Shown here piece after piece: positions 43,433 through 52,459 of a DNA stretch of 64,000 nucleotides. The first letter of the stretch is position 1; every line of letters begins with the position of its first letter. Under the pieces are notes generated by a model that did no database searches, was not told the DNA's origin, and worked only from the letters and a program-made list of their open reading frames with translations. The position numbers and the translations under genes are program-made. Source of the stretch: Streptomyces sulfonofaciens (GTDB lineage: Bacteria; Actinomycetota; Actinomycetes; Streptomycetales; Streptomycetaceae); NCBI RefSeq assembly GCF_014656295.1, contig NZ_BNCD01000010.1, forward strand, positions 124,001-188,000. The letters are read 5' to 3'.

Positions 43433-44368
43433 ATGAGCGACACTTCCCCCTATGGCTTCGAGCTTGTGCGGCGTGGGTACGACCGCGCTCAGGTGGACGA
43501 ACGGATTTCCAAGCTCGTCTCCGATCGTGACGGCGCCCTCGCCCGCATCACCGCTCTGGAAAAGCGCATCGAAGAGCTCCACCTCGAGACGCAGAACGCT
43601 CAGGCCGCGATCAACGACTCCGAACCGTCGTACGCCGGTCTGGGCGCCCGCGTCGAGAAGATCCTCCGGCTCGCCGAGGAAGAGGCGAAGGATCTGCGCG
43701 AGGAGGCCCGGCGCGCTTCCGAACAGCACCGCGAGCTGGCCGAGTCGGCGGCCCAGCAGGTGCGCAACGACGCCGAGTCCTTCGCCGCGGAGCGCAAGGC
43801 CAAGGCGGAGGACGAGGGCGCGCGGATCGTCGAGAAGGCCAAGGGCGAGGCCAGTGCGCTGCGCTCCGAGGCGCAGAAGGACGCGCAGTCCAAGCGCGAG
43901 GAGGCGGACGCCCTCTTCGAGGAGACCCGTGCGAAGGCCGCGCAGGCCGCCGCCGACTTCGAGACGAACCTCGCCAAGCGCCGGGAGCAGTCCGAGCGGG
44001 ACCTGGCGTCGCGTCAGGCGAAGGCCGAGAAGCGGCTGGCGGAGATCGAGCACCGGGCGGAGCAGTTGCGTCTGGAGGCCGAGAAGCTGCGGACCGACGC
44101 GGAGCGCCGCGCCCGGCAGACGGTGGAGACGGCGCAGCGCCAGGCCGAGGACATCGTGGCCGACGCGAACGCCAAGGCGGACCGCATCCGCAGCGAGTCC
44201 GAGCGGGAGCTCGCGGCGCTCACCAACCGGCGCGACTCCATCAACGCCCAGCTCACCAACGTGCGGGAGATGCTGGCGACCCTCACGGGTGCGGCCGTGG
44301 CCGCGACGGGTGTGCCGGCGGACGACGAGCCGGTGTCCCGCGGGGTGCCGGCCCAGCAGAGCCGCTGA
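43433..44368 (+). CDS. filP: FilP, intermediate-filament-like cytoskeletal protein
   Basis: 311 residues. The N-terminal FELVRRGYDRAQVDERI resembles the DivIVA-type membrane or interaction module. A continuous coiled coil (about 25-270) and a short disordered tail follow. FilP forms filaments near hyphal tips, gives mechanical stiffness and interacts with DivIVA and Scy. Length equals the S. coelicolor protein (about 310). ATG 43433. Ends at a textbook intrinsic terminator. Confidence 0.95.
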   Translation: MSDTSPYGFELVRRGYDRAQVDERISKLVSDRDGALARITALEKRIEELHLETQNAQAAINDSEPSYAGLGARVEKILRLAEEEAKDLREEARRASEQHRELAESAAQQVRNDAESFAAERKAKAEDEGARIVEKAKGEASALRSEAQKDAQSKREEADALFEETRAKAAQAAADFETNLAKRREQSERDLASRQAKAEKRLAEIEHRAEQLRLEAEKLRTDAERRARQTVETAQRQAEDIVADANAKADRIRSESERELAALTNRRDSINAQLTNVREMLATLTGAAVAATGVPADDEPVSRGVPAQQSR

Positions 44369-44384
44369 CCCTTTGGCATTCGGA

Positions 44385-44423
44385 TGCCCCGTACCGCTGC
44401 GGCGGTACGGGGCACTGTTTTTT
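44385..44423 (+). terminator. Intrinsic terminator of filP
   Basis: Perfect 13-bp stem (44385-44397 with 44402-44414), TGCG loop, then a run of six T (44418-44423). The clearest rho-independent terminator in the window. Confidence 0.95.
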
Positions 44424-44545
44424 GTCCATGGCCGGTATTTCGCCCGTCGCCGGGCATTGCCCCTTGACCGGTAAAGGGAGGAACAAAGCGCGGCACGCCG
44501 GAACGCCAGCGCGCCGGTGGCCGCGAGCCCCCTTAGCGTGGGGGC

Positions 44546-45529
44546 ATGATCGAAATGGTGGCGCTCACCAAGCGATACGGCGAGAAGGTGGCCGTCGACC
44601 ACCTGACCTGCGCCGTCCGCCCGGGAGTCGTCACCGGATTCCTCGGCCCGAACGGCGCGGGGAAGTCCACCACGATGCGCCTGATCCTCGGCCTGGACAG
44701 ACCCACGTCCGGCCGGGTGACCGTGGACGGCAGACGCTACGACCGGATCAGGGAGCCCCTGAAGGACATGGGCGCCCTGCTGGAGGCCAGGGGCGCGCAC
44801 GGCGGACGCAGCGCGTTCCACCATCTGCTGGCCCTGGCGCAGAGCAACGGAGTCCCCACCCGCCGGGTCCACGAGGTCCTGGAGACCGTGGGTCTGACGG
44901 CGGTGTCCGGGAAGAAGGTGAAGTCGTTCTCGCTGGGCATGAGCCAGCGCCTGGGCATCGCGGTGGCACTGCTCGGCGATCCCCGGATCCTGATGTTCGA
45001 CGAGCCGGTGAACGGCCTGGACCCGGAGGGCATCCACTGGGTCCGCACCCTGATGCAGTCGCTCGCCGCCGAGGGCCGCACCGTCTTCGTCTCCTCCCAT
45101 CTGATGAGCGAGATGGCGCTGACCGCGGGGCACCTGGTGGTGATCGGGCAGGGCCGGCTGCTCGCCGACCTGCCGATGGAGGAGTTCATCCGCCGGCATT
45201 CGCGGTCGTACGTCCGGCTGCGCTCCCCGGAGGTCGAGCGGCTGCTCGATGTGCTGCACACCGCGGGCATCGCCGTGGCACGGGCCCCCGACGGCGCGCT
45301 GGAGGTGGCGGAGGGCGACGCGGCACGGCTGGGCGAACTGGCAGCCGCGCACCGGCTGGTGCTCCACGAGCTCAGCCCGCAGCGGGCCTCGCTGGAGGAG
45401 GCGTTCATGCGGCTGACCGCCCGGTCGGTGGAGTACCACTCCCACCCGGGTCAGCCGGGCGGGCCGGCGGAAGCCGCACGGGACGGGGCCGCGTGGGGTG
45501 CGGACTGGAAGCCCCGGAAGGGCCGCTGA
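44546..45529 (+). CDS. ABC transporter ATP-binding protein (pair 1)
   Basis: 327 residues. Walker A GPNGAGKST, the variant signature SLGMSQRLGIA in place of LSGGQ, Walker B ILMFDEPVNGLDPEG, and the switch His in SSHLMSEM. This signature is typical of ABC-2 exporters close to the bacitracin/lantibiotic immunity type. TAGCGT (44534-44539) is 6 nt before ATG 44546, a leaderless start. The ORF ends 1 nt before the permease start. Substrate unknown. Confidence 0.93.
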   Translation: MIEMVALTKRYGEKVAVDHLTCAVRPGVVTGFLGPNGAGKSTTMRLILGLDRPTSGRVTVDGRRYDRIREPLKDMGALLEARGAHGGRSAFHHLLALAQSNGVPTRRVHEVLETVGLTAVSGKKVKSFSLGMSQRLGIAVALLGDPRILMFDEPVNGLDPEGIHWVRTLMQSLAAEGRTVFVSSHLMSEMALTAGHLVVIGQGRLLADLPMEEFIRRHSRSYVRLRSPEVERLLDVLHTAGIAVARAPDGALEVAEGDAARLGELAAAHRLVLHELSPQRASLEEAFMRLTARSVEYHSHPGQPGGPAEAARDGAAWGADWKPRKGR

Positions 45530-45530
45530 G

Positions 45531-46316
45531 ATGCCGGCGGTGCAGGTCATGAGGTCGGTACAGGTCATGAGGTCGGAGTGGACCAAGGTCAGGACGGTGG
45601 CGTCGACCGTGTGGACGCTGTCCGTGGCCGCGGTCGTCACGGTCGCCCTGGGCATGCTGATCAGCTATCTGTCGCGGCGGGACTTCGCGAGCATGAGCGC
45701 CGAGGAGCAGCTCACGTTCGACCCCACGTTCATCAGCTTCGCGGGGACCAGCCTGGGCCAGCTTGCGATGATCGTCTTCGGGGTGCTCGTGGTGTCGAAC
45801 GAGTACAGCACCGGCATGATCCGCACCTCGCTTGCGGCGGTGCCGCAGCGGGGCACGTTCCTCTTCGGCAAGATCGCCGTGGCCGCCGGACTCTCGCTCG
45901 CGGTCGGCATGGTGACCAGTTTCGCCGCCTTCTTCCTCGGGCAGGCCGTCCTCGGACCGTACCGCGCGCACATCGGGGACCCGGGAGTGCTGCGGGCGGT
46001 GTTCGGCGGCGGGCTCTACATGACGCTGATCGCGGTGTTCTCCATGGGCGTGGCGGCGATGCTGCGCGGCCCGCTGCTCTCGCTCGGCATCCTGATGCCG
46101 TTCTTCTTCCTGATCTCCAACATCCTCGGCAACGTCTCCGCGACCAAGAAGGTGGGCCGCTACCTCCCGGACCAGGCCGGGAACAGGATCCTGCGGGTGT
46201 CACCGCTGCTCGACCCCACTCCCTACGGCCCCTGGGGCGGCCTCGGCATCATGGTGCTGTGGGTGCTCGCGGCACTGGCCGGCGGCTTCCTGCTCCTCAA
46301 GAGGCGGGACGCGTAG
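45531..46316 (+). CDS. ABC-2 type permease (pair 1)
   Basis: 261 residues with six predicted membrane helices. The N-terminus carries a duplicated six-residue block (VQVMRS twice), reflecting a 15-bp direct repeat near 45542-45571, just ahead of the family motif SEWTKVRT. NEYSTGMIRTSL is the conserved loop of this permease family. Works with the ATPase 1 nt upstream. ATG at 45531; the second or third Met could also be the start. Confidence 0.9.
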   Translation: MPAVQVMRSVQVMRSEWTKVRTVASTVWTLSVAAVVTVALGMLISYLSRRDFASMSAEEQLTFDPTFISFAGTSLGQLAMIVFGVLVVSNEYSTGMIRTSLAAVPQRGTFLFGKIAVAAGLSLAVGMVTSFAAFFLGQAVLGPYRAHIGDPGVLRAVFGGGLYMTLIAVFSMGVAAMLRGPLLSLGILMPFFFLISNILGNVSATKKVGRYLPDQAGNRILRVSPLLDPTPYGPWGGLGIMVLWVLAALAGGFLLLKRRDA

Positions 46317-46518
46317 GGGCCGGCCCCCGCCGCCGGCGCCGGGCGCCGCAGCCGGTGCCGGGACGGGCGGCGGGCCGGGGCGCGCCCCACGGGCCCCGCC
46401 GCCCGCGGCGCGTCTCCCAGGCGGCCCGCTCCCGGTGGAACCACGGGCCCCCCTACTAAGCTCCTAAGCCTCATGGGGCGTGCGCCCCGACGACCTGATC
46501 TGTCGATGGGTGCGGAGC

Positions 46519-47808
46519 ATGATCGAGGCAGTCGGCCTGACCAAGCGCTACGGCGCCAAGACGGCCGTGGACGACCTTTCCTTCCGGGTGCGGCCCGGGA
46601 CCGTGACGGGGTTCCTCGGGCCCAACGGCTCCGGCAAGTCGACGACCATGCGCATGATCCTCGGCCTGGACCGGCCCACCGCGGGGCACGTCACCATCGG
46701 CGGCTATCCGTACCGCAAACTGCCCAACGCGCCCCGCCAGGTCGGGGCGCTGCTCGATGCCAAGGCGGTGCACGGCGGCCGGTCGGCGCGCAACCACCTG
46801 CTCTGCCTCGCCCAGTTGTCCGGCATCCCCGAGCGCAGGGTGGACGAGGTGCTGGGGGTGGTGGGCCTGAAGGACGTGGCCAGGAAGCGCTCCAAAGGGT
46901 TCTCGCTCGGCATGGGCCAGCGCCTGGGCATAGCGGCGGCGCTGCTCGGCGACCCGCAGGTGCTGCTCTTCGACGAGCCCGTCAACGGCCTGGACCCGGA
47001 GGGCATCCTCTGGGTGCGCAACCTGATGAAGCTGCTGGCGTCCGAGGGCCGCACGGTCTTCGTCTCCTCGCACCTGATGAGCGAGATGGCACTCACCGCC
47101 GAGCACCTGATCGTGATCGGCCGCGGCCGGCTGCTCGCGGACATGAGCGTCAAGGACTTCATCTCGCACAACTCCGCCGACTTCGCCCGGGTCCGCGTCC
47201 CCGCCATCGAGCCCCAGCAGCGCGAGAAGCTGACGGCTGCGCTGACCGGGGCGGGCGGGCAGGTGCTGCCCGAGGCGGGCGGCAGCCTGCGGGTGACCGG
47301 TCTTTCGCTGCCCCGGATCAGCGACCTCGCCCACGAGGCGGACGTCCGCCTCTGGGAGCTGTCGCCGCACCAGGCATCCCTGGAGGAGGCGTACATGCGG
47401 ATGACGCAGGGCGTCGTCGACTACCGCTCGACGGCCGACCGGCGCTCGGGCCTCCAGGAGCCGCTGCCGCCCGGGATGCAGCCGCTGCCCGTCGTGCCGC
47501 CGGCCGGCCAGGGGCAGCCCGGCTGGTACGCCCCGCCGCCTCCCCAGCGGGGCGGCACGCCCTTCGCCATGCCCCGGCCGGCGGACGACGGGTACGGGCA
47601 GGACGGCGGTGGCCGGGCCGGGCGCACCGGGCCTGCCGGGTACGGCGCGCAGGGCTCGGTCGCTCCGCAGGCGTATGGGGTGCAGGCACCCGGCGCGGGC
47701 CGGCTAGAGCCGAGCGCGGCCGCGCCACCCGCTCCCCCCGCCAGTGCTCCCCCCGCAGGCGCCCCCGCCCACGACACGACCGAGCGCGACAGTGAGGACC
47801 GCCGATGA
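46519..47808 (+). CDS. ABC transporter ATP-binding protein (pair 2) with Pro/Gly-rich tail
   Basis: 429 residues. The ATPase domain (GPNGSGKST, SLGMGQRLGIA, LLFDEPVNGLDPEG) closely matches pair 1, but a low-complexity tail of about 115 residues (Pro, Gly, Ala, Gln, Tyr) is added after the regulatory region. Such tails suggest disorder or a protein-binding role. ATG 46519 chosen because homology with pair 1 starts MIEAVGLTKRYG. Overlaps the permease by 4 nt. Confidence 0.92.
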   Translation: MIEAVGLTKRYGAKTAVDDLSFRVRPGTVTGFLGPNGSGKSTTMRMILGLDRPTAGHVTIGGYPYRKLPNAPRQVGALLDAKAVHGGRSARNHLLCLAQLSGIPERRVDEVLGVVGLKDVARKRSKGFSLGMGQRLGIAAALLGDPQVLLFDEPVNGLDPEGILWVRNLMKLLASEGRTVFVSSHLMSEMALTAEHLIVIGRGRLLADMSVKDFISHNSADFARVRVPAIEPQQREKLTAALTGAGGQVLPEAGGSLRVTGLSLPRISDLAHEADVRLWELSPHQASLEEAYMRMTQGVVDYRSTADRRSGLQEPLPPGMQPLPVVPPAGQGQPGWYAPPPPQRGGTPFAMPRPADDGYGQDGGGRAGRTGPAGYGAQGSVAPQAYGVQAPGAGRLEPSAAAPPAPPASAPPAGAPAHDTTERDSEDRR

Positions 47809-48644
47809 CAGCGCAGCCGACGCCGCGGACACCGTCCCCGGGGGCCGTTCGGCAGGCGGCGCCGGAGACCTCGTACACCTCGCCGATCCCGATCCGGCGC
47901 ACCCATCTGGGGCATGCGATCACATCGGAGTGGACGAAGATCCGGTCGCTGCGGTCCACGGTGTGGACGCTCGGCATCTACCTGGTGCTGGTCGTCGGCA
48001 TCGGGCTGCTGGTCGCCACGAAGACCCACGACACCGACTACGTGGACATGCCCTACACGATCCCCGCGTTCTTCGGGCTGATCCTCGGGCAGATCTGCCT
48101 GATCACGCTGGGCGTGCTGGTGATCTCCTCCGAGTACGGGACCGGCATGATCCGCACCACGTTCACGGCGTCACCGCAGCGCCACCGGGTGCTGGCCGCC
48201 AAGATGACGGTCTTCTTCTGCGTCGCCTTCGCGGTGTCGGTGCTCTCGGTGGGCCTCGTGGGCCTCGTGACGTCCCGGCTGCACAACGACAGCTCGAACC
48301 GGGACTGGCTCGACACCGTCTTCAAGGGCTCCCTCTACGTGTCGCTGCTGGGAGTGCTCGCGCTGGCGGTGGGCTCGATCCTGCGGCACTCGGCCGGCGC
48401 GATCACGACGGTGCTCGCGCTGGTGCTGGTGCCGGCCATCCTGCCCGCGTTCCTCCTGATCCCCCACAGCACGCGGCCGATCGGCAACAAGATGATGGAG
48501 TACAACGCCCCGAACGCCCTCGCCAAGATCTTCCACATCGACAAGGGCATTGACGGCGGCACCGCACAACTGTGGGTGCTCGCCGCCCTCACGGCGGTGG
48601 CGGTCGCCACGGCATTCGCCCTCCTGGAACGCCGCGACGTGTAG
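47805..48644 (+). CDS. ABC-2 type permease (pair 2)
   Basis: 279 residues; about 45 disordered N-terminal residues, then six predicted membrane helices. HAITSEWTKIRSLRSTVWTL and SSEYGTGMIRTTF parallel pair 1. ATGA overlap with the ATPase gene. Its gene converges on the small zinc-finger-like gene behind it. Confidence 0.92.
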   Translation: MTAQPTPRTPSPGAVRQAAPETSYTSPIPIRRTHLGHAITSEWTKIRSLRSTVWTLGIYLVLVVGIGLLVATKTHDTDYVDMPYTIPAFFGLILGQICLITLGVLVISSEYGTGMIRTTFTASPQRHRVLAAKMTVFFCVAFAVSVLSVGLVGLVTSRLHNDSSNRDWLDTVFKGSLYVSLLGVLALAVGSILRHSAGAITTVLALVLVPAILPAFLLIPHSTRPIGNKMMEYNAPNALAKIFHIDKGIDGGTAQLWVLAALTAVAVATAFALLERRDV

Positions 48645-48688
48645 CCGCGCGGGGCGGGGCGCCGCGGGGCGCAGCAGCCGGGCCCGCC

Positions 48689-49030
48689 TCAGTACCGGGG
48701 AGCGTTGCGGGACCGCTGGACGCGCGTGCCCCGGCGGTCCTTCGCGTTCCAGCACGCCTTGTGCCAGTGCCGCCGCTCGTCCACCCCCGCGTACTCCGGC
48801 CAGGCCACCACGTGCGGCACCCCGGAGGCGATCTCCTGGTCGCATCCGGGGCACCGGTACGTCTTGCCCGCGGCACTTGCCCCGGCGACATGGCGCACGC
48901 TCCAGTCGTCGCCCTGCCAGCTCTCCGTGCGCTGGTAGCCGCCGTACCTGTCGCCGGGCTCCGTCGCCGCGCGCTTGCCTGCCGAGTCCTCGGCCCGGCG
49001 GGACGAAGGGCGGTTTCGACGCGGGGACAC
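48689..49030 (-). CDS. Small conserved Streptomyces protein with a zinc-ribbon-like CxxC...H...C
   Basis: 113 residues. A basic N-terminal half precedes YRCPGCDQEIASGVPHVVAW and RRHWHKACWNAK, so CxxC, two or three His and a final Cys could form one zinc site. The family is often labelled ATP/GTP-binding in databases, but no P-loop is visible. GTG 49030 with GAGG six nt upstream. Role unknown; basic and zinc-bearing, so nucleic-acid binding is possible. Confidence 0.75.
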   Translation of the reverse strand: MSPRRNRPSSRRAEDSAGKRAATEPGDRYGGYQRTESWQGDDWSVRHVAGASAAGKTYRCPGCDQEIASGVPHVVAWPEYAGVDERRHWHKACWNAKDRRGTRVQRSRNAPRY

Positions 49031-49255
49031 GGCACACCTCACGGGCAGTACGGAGCGGTTTCACGGCCTGCCTTCAGCGTACGCGTCACCGTGCGGCAGC
49101 CGAGGATCTCGCCAACACGGGCATCTTTCCTATTGAGCGGTAAATCAGCCAATCGACGCCCCAGGCCGTGCCTTTGGCACGTGTCAAGCGTTGTTGCCGG
49201 TAGCGGCAGCGTTGCCTTGGGGGAGCCGCGTCGGTGCCAGGAAGGCAGGAATGCG

Positions 49256-50290
49256 ATGCGTGTAGGAACATTCGTCCTGGCCGGCCAGTACCCCGGCCAG
49301 CGGCAGGGGGAGGCGCTGCACCGCGCGGTGCGCACCGCGGAGGTGTCCGAGGAGTCCGGCCTGGACGCGGTCTGGCTCGCCGAGCACCACTTCGTCCCGT
49401 ACGGCACGTGCCCGTCCGCGGCCACGCTCGCCGCCCTGCTGCTCGGCCGCACCCGCAGGATCCAGGTCGGCACCGCCGTCAGCGTGCTGCCCACGCTGCA
49501 CCCGGTGGCCCTCGGCGAGCAGACCGCGCTGCTGCACATCGCCTCCGGCGGCCGCTTCTCGCTCGGCGTGGGACGCGGCGGGCCCTGGGTGGACCTGGAA
49601 GTCTTCGGGACGGGTGTCGAGGCCTACGAGAAGGGGTTCCCCGAGTCCCTGGACCTGCTGCTGCGCTGGCTGCGCGAGCCGCGTGTGGCCGCCGACGGTG
49701 CGCACTACGCGTTCCGGGAGGTGTCCGTCGTGCCCCGGGCCGCGGAGCCGTCGGGTCCCGTCCCGTCCCCCGGCCCCGAGGTCCTCGTCGCCTGCACCTC
49801 GCCGGGAAGCGTGCGGCTCGCCGCTGAGCGTGGACTGCCGATGCTGCTCGGCATGCACTGCGACGACCAGGAGAAGGCCGGCATGGTCGCCCTGTGGCGT
49901 GCGCACGCGCACGCCACAGGGCGGTCGGACGAGGAGATCAGGGCCGCCGGGCATGTGTCGGCGGGCATCGTGCAGATCGCGGACCGCACGGCGGACGCGG
50001 AGCGCACCCTGCTGCGGGCCATGCCCGGCTGGTTCCGGCAGGGCCTCGGCGCGCACGTCACGGTCGACGGCCGCCCCCGCCCGATGCGCGATCCGCTCCC
50101 CTACACCGAACTGCTCTGCGGGCTCCACCCGGTGGGCACGCCCGAGTTGTGCGCCGACCGGCTCGCGGCGACCGCACAGCGCACCGGTATCAGCCGCTTC
50201 GCCCTGCTCGCGGAGGGCTCCGGCGACCTGTCGAGCACGGAGGAGAACGTACGGCGGCTCGGCGCGGAGGTGCTTCCCCAGCTTGCCTGA
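49256..50290 (+). CDS. Luciferase-like (LLM) flavin- or F420-dependent monooxygenase
   Basis: 344 residues of the bacterial luciferase fold: EESGLDAVWLAEHHF, RIQVGTAVSVLPTLHP and GRFSLGVGRGGPW. The family uses reduced FMN or F420. Subfamily and substrate unknown. An AGGA site stands 11 nt before ATG 49256. Transcribed alone, facing the small gene at 50411. Confidence 0.88.
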   Translation: MRVGTFVLAGQYPGQRQGEALHRAVRTAEVSEESGLDAVWLAEHHFVPYGTCPSAATLAALLLGRTRRIQVGTAVSVLPTLHPVALGEQTALLHIASGGRFSLGVGRGGPWVDLEVFGTGVEAYEKGFPESLDLLLRWLREPRVAADGAHYAFREVSVVPRAAEPSGPVPSPGPEVLVACTSPGSVRLAAERGLPMLLGMHCDDQEKAGMVALWRAHAHATGRSDEEIRAAGHVSAGIVQIADRTADAERTLLRAMPGWFRQGLGAHVTVDGRPRPMRDPLPYTELLCGLHPVGTPELCADRLAATAQRTGISRFALLAEGSGDLSSTEENVRRLGAEVLPQLA

Positions 50291-50410
50291 GCGCGTCCCG
50301 GAGGACCGAAACCCACGGCCGGGGGCGCTGTACGGGCCCCGAGGCCGCCGCTGCGGCTCCGGGGGCCGCCGCTCCGGGCCCGGGCGATCGCCCGGAGCGG
50401 CGGGTGCGCG

Positions 50411-50803
50411 TCAGCAGTCGCGGAGCTCCGGCGACTGGTTGAGCAGCTGACCGCGGATCGAGGTGAACCGCGCCAGCCTTTCGTCCACGGCGGCATCGAG
50501 CGGGAACACGGCGACCCGATGGCAGTTCTGGAACGCAAGGCGCACACCGAAGTGCCGCTGCAACGCGCCGCGTATGGCGTCGCTCGCGAGTGCACGCAGC
50601 AGTTGGCCGCGTGCCTGCTCGTCCGGCGGAGGCGTCTGGTTGTCGGCGAACTCGCCGCCGTCAACCTTGAGCTGGGCCACCAGAGAGCTGATCATCTCCC
50701 ACGCGTAGGGCAGGGAGGTCCGGACGCAGTCGACGAAGGCTGCTTCGTCGACCTCGCCTCGCTCGGCCTGTTCTAGTAGGGCCGGTGAGACGTCGAGCGA
50801 CAT
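50411..50803 (-). CDS. Conserved hypothetical protein (SCO5389-like position)
   Basis: 130 residues, mostly helical, acidic N-terminal half. I recognise no domain: it begins MSLDVSPALLEQAERGEVDE, has one Cys pair far apart (FVDCVRTS, FQNCHRV) and ends in Cys. Codon use is normal for the region and the ribosome site GAGAGGAG lies before ATG 50803, so it is a real gene. Divergent from nucS. Confidence 0.7.
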   Translation of the reverse strand: MSLDVSPALLEQAERGEVDEAAFVDCVRTSLPYAWEMISSLVAQLKVDGGEFADNQTPPPDEQARGQLLRALASDAIRGALQRHFGVRLAFQNCHRVAVFPLDAAVDERLARFTSIRGQLLNQSPELRDC

Positions 50804-51071
50804 GGGTTCTCCTCTCGCACCCCCGCGCTGACACGGGGGCTGACGGACAGGGAAGAAGTCCGGATACGCAGCGTGCACGAATCGCGACCTCGTGCATACA
50901 CGGTAAGCATCCCGTCCCGCCTGCACCAGGAGAAGGCACGTACAACCGGCCACCGGTGAACGGGGCAACAAGGGCACCCGGCACCGGCGCCCGCATCCGG
51001 AAGGCCGGCGGCGGCTTGGGGGGCCGGGGCGAATCGCCCACGGGGGCCGGTGTCGAGTAGCGTTGCCGACC

Positions 51072-51743
51072 ATGCGTCTCGTCATTGCCCGCTGCTCCGT
51101 CGACTACGCGGGCCGGCTCACCGCCCATCTCCCGTCGGCACCCCGCCTGATCCTCGTGAAAGCGGACGGCAGTGTCTCGATCCATGCGGACGACCGGGCC
51201 TACAAACCCCTCAACTGGATGTCCCCGCCCTGCACCCTCAAGGAGGGTACGGGGGATGACGCCGGTGTCTGGACCGTCGTCAACAAAACAGGGGAGAAGC
51301 TCATCATCACCATGGAGGAGGTCCTGCACGACTCCTCGCACGAGCTCGGCGTCGACCCGGGCCTGATCAAGGACGGCGTGGAGGCACACCTCCAGGAGCT
51401 GCTCGCGGACCGGATCGAGACCCTGGGCGAGGGCTACACCCTGGTCCGCCGCGAGTACCCGACCGCCATCGGCCCGGTGGACATCCTGTGCAGGGACGGC
51501 GACGGCGGCACCGTCGCGGTGGAGATCAAGCGGCGTGGCGAGATCGACGGGGTCGAGCAGCTCACGCGGTACCTGGAGCTGCTCAACCGCGACCCCCATC
51601 TGGCTCCGGTGCGCGGCGTCTTCGCCGCCCAGGAGATCAAACCGCAGGCCCGGGTGCTGGCCACGGACCGCGGCATCGGCTGCACCGTCCTGGACTACGA
51701 CGCCCTGCGCGGCATCGAGGACGACAAGCTCCGCCTCTTCTGA
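51072..51743 (+). CDS. nucS: Mismatch-specific endonuclease NucS/EndoMS
   Basis: 223 residues. The N-terminal DNA-binding and dimer domain (1-100) leads to a PD-(D/E)xK nuclease with Asp137, Glu151, Lys153 and Gln163. The last residues DKLRLF resemble a sliding-clamp binding motif. NucS performs non-canonical mismatch repair in actinobacteria, which lack MutS/MutL. TAGCGT (51058-51063) is 8 nt before ATG 51072, so the mRNA is probably leaderless. Confidence 0.95.
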   Translation: MRLVIARCSVDYAGRLTAHLPSAPRLILVKADGSVSIHADDRAYKPLNWMSPPCTLKEGTGDDAGVWTVVNKTGEKLIITMEEVLHDSSHELGVDPGLIKDGVEAHLQELLADRIETLGEGYTLVRREYPTAIGPVDILCRDGDGGTVAVEIKRRGEIDGVEQLTRYLELLNRDPHLAPVRGVFAAQEIKPQARVLATDRGIGCTVLDYDALRGIEDDKLRLF

Positions 51744-52459
51744 GCCACCCCCGGACCCGGCGCGTACGGGAAAGGGCAACACGCGCGCGTACGGCATCTG
51801 TCGGAGTCCTGGACGAGGCTCACCGTGTTCGGGCGTCCCGTACGCGCGCGTAAGGCGTCTCCGTAAGGCATCTCGCCCCGGCACCCATCGGCGCACGGTG
51901 AGGGCGCGTAGTCGTCCGCGCGGCAGGTGCGCGTGCGTCTCGGGGCCGCGGCGTGCGCCGGTCCGGGGAGCAGGCCGGGGCTCCCCCGCGGGCGCCGCCG
52001 CGCCGAACGACCCCATGCCCGGACCGCGGGACGCCCGCATTCCCGGACCGCGGGACGGCAGCGCGCCCGGACCGCGAGGCCGCGTGGGCGGACCGCTGGG
52101 CTACGTGGGCGAACCGAGGGGCCGCGCACCCGGACCGCGGGACCGCGCGGGCGGACCGGCACGCCGGACGGCCGCGCAGGACGGCCACGCCGGACGGTCA
52201 CGCAGGACAGCCGCGCAGGACGGCAGCGCCGCCGGAGACGACCCGCTTGCGGTGCAGCCGGTATCCCGGTGCCGTGGCCGGTGTGCGGGTGCCGGAGCCG
52301 GTACCCGGGTTCCGTGACCGGTGTGCGCGGGGGCCGGAGCCCGTGCTCGGATGCAGCAAGCAGGGCGCCGGCGCGCAACTGCGCGCCGGCGCAGGGTCGT
52401 GCGCTCGGGCAGGAACCGGCCAGGACCGCCGGTTCGACGTCAGGCCAGGGTGCTCAGGC
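51744..52459. other. Repeat-rich intergenic spacer, nucS to STAND gene
   Basis: 716 nt. Starts with ACGCGCGCGTA-type inverted repeats (51780-51860), then the degenerate tandem array at 52019-52225. Reading frames cross it on both strands but are repeat artefacts (Arg/Gly/Pro heptads). I cannot support a gene. Confidence 0.55.
52019..52225. repeat. Degenerate 21-24 bp tandem repeats
   Basis: A CGGACCG core recurs at 52020, 52044, 52068, 52089, 52110 (one change), 52131 and 52152, i.e. spacings 24, 24, 21, 21, 21, 21. Related GGACGG units continue to about 52225. Spacings are multiples of three, so at least one frame reads as seven-residue repeats on either strand. Confidence 0.8.
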
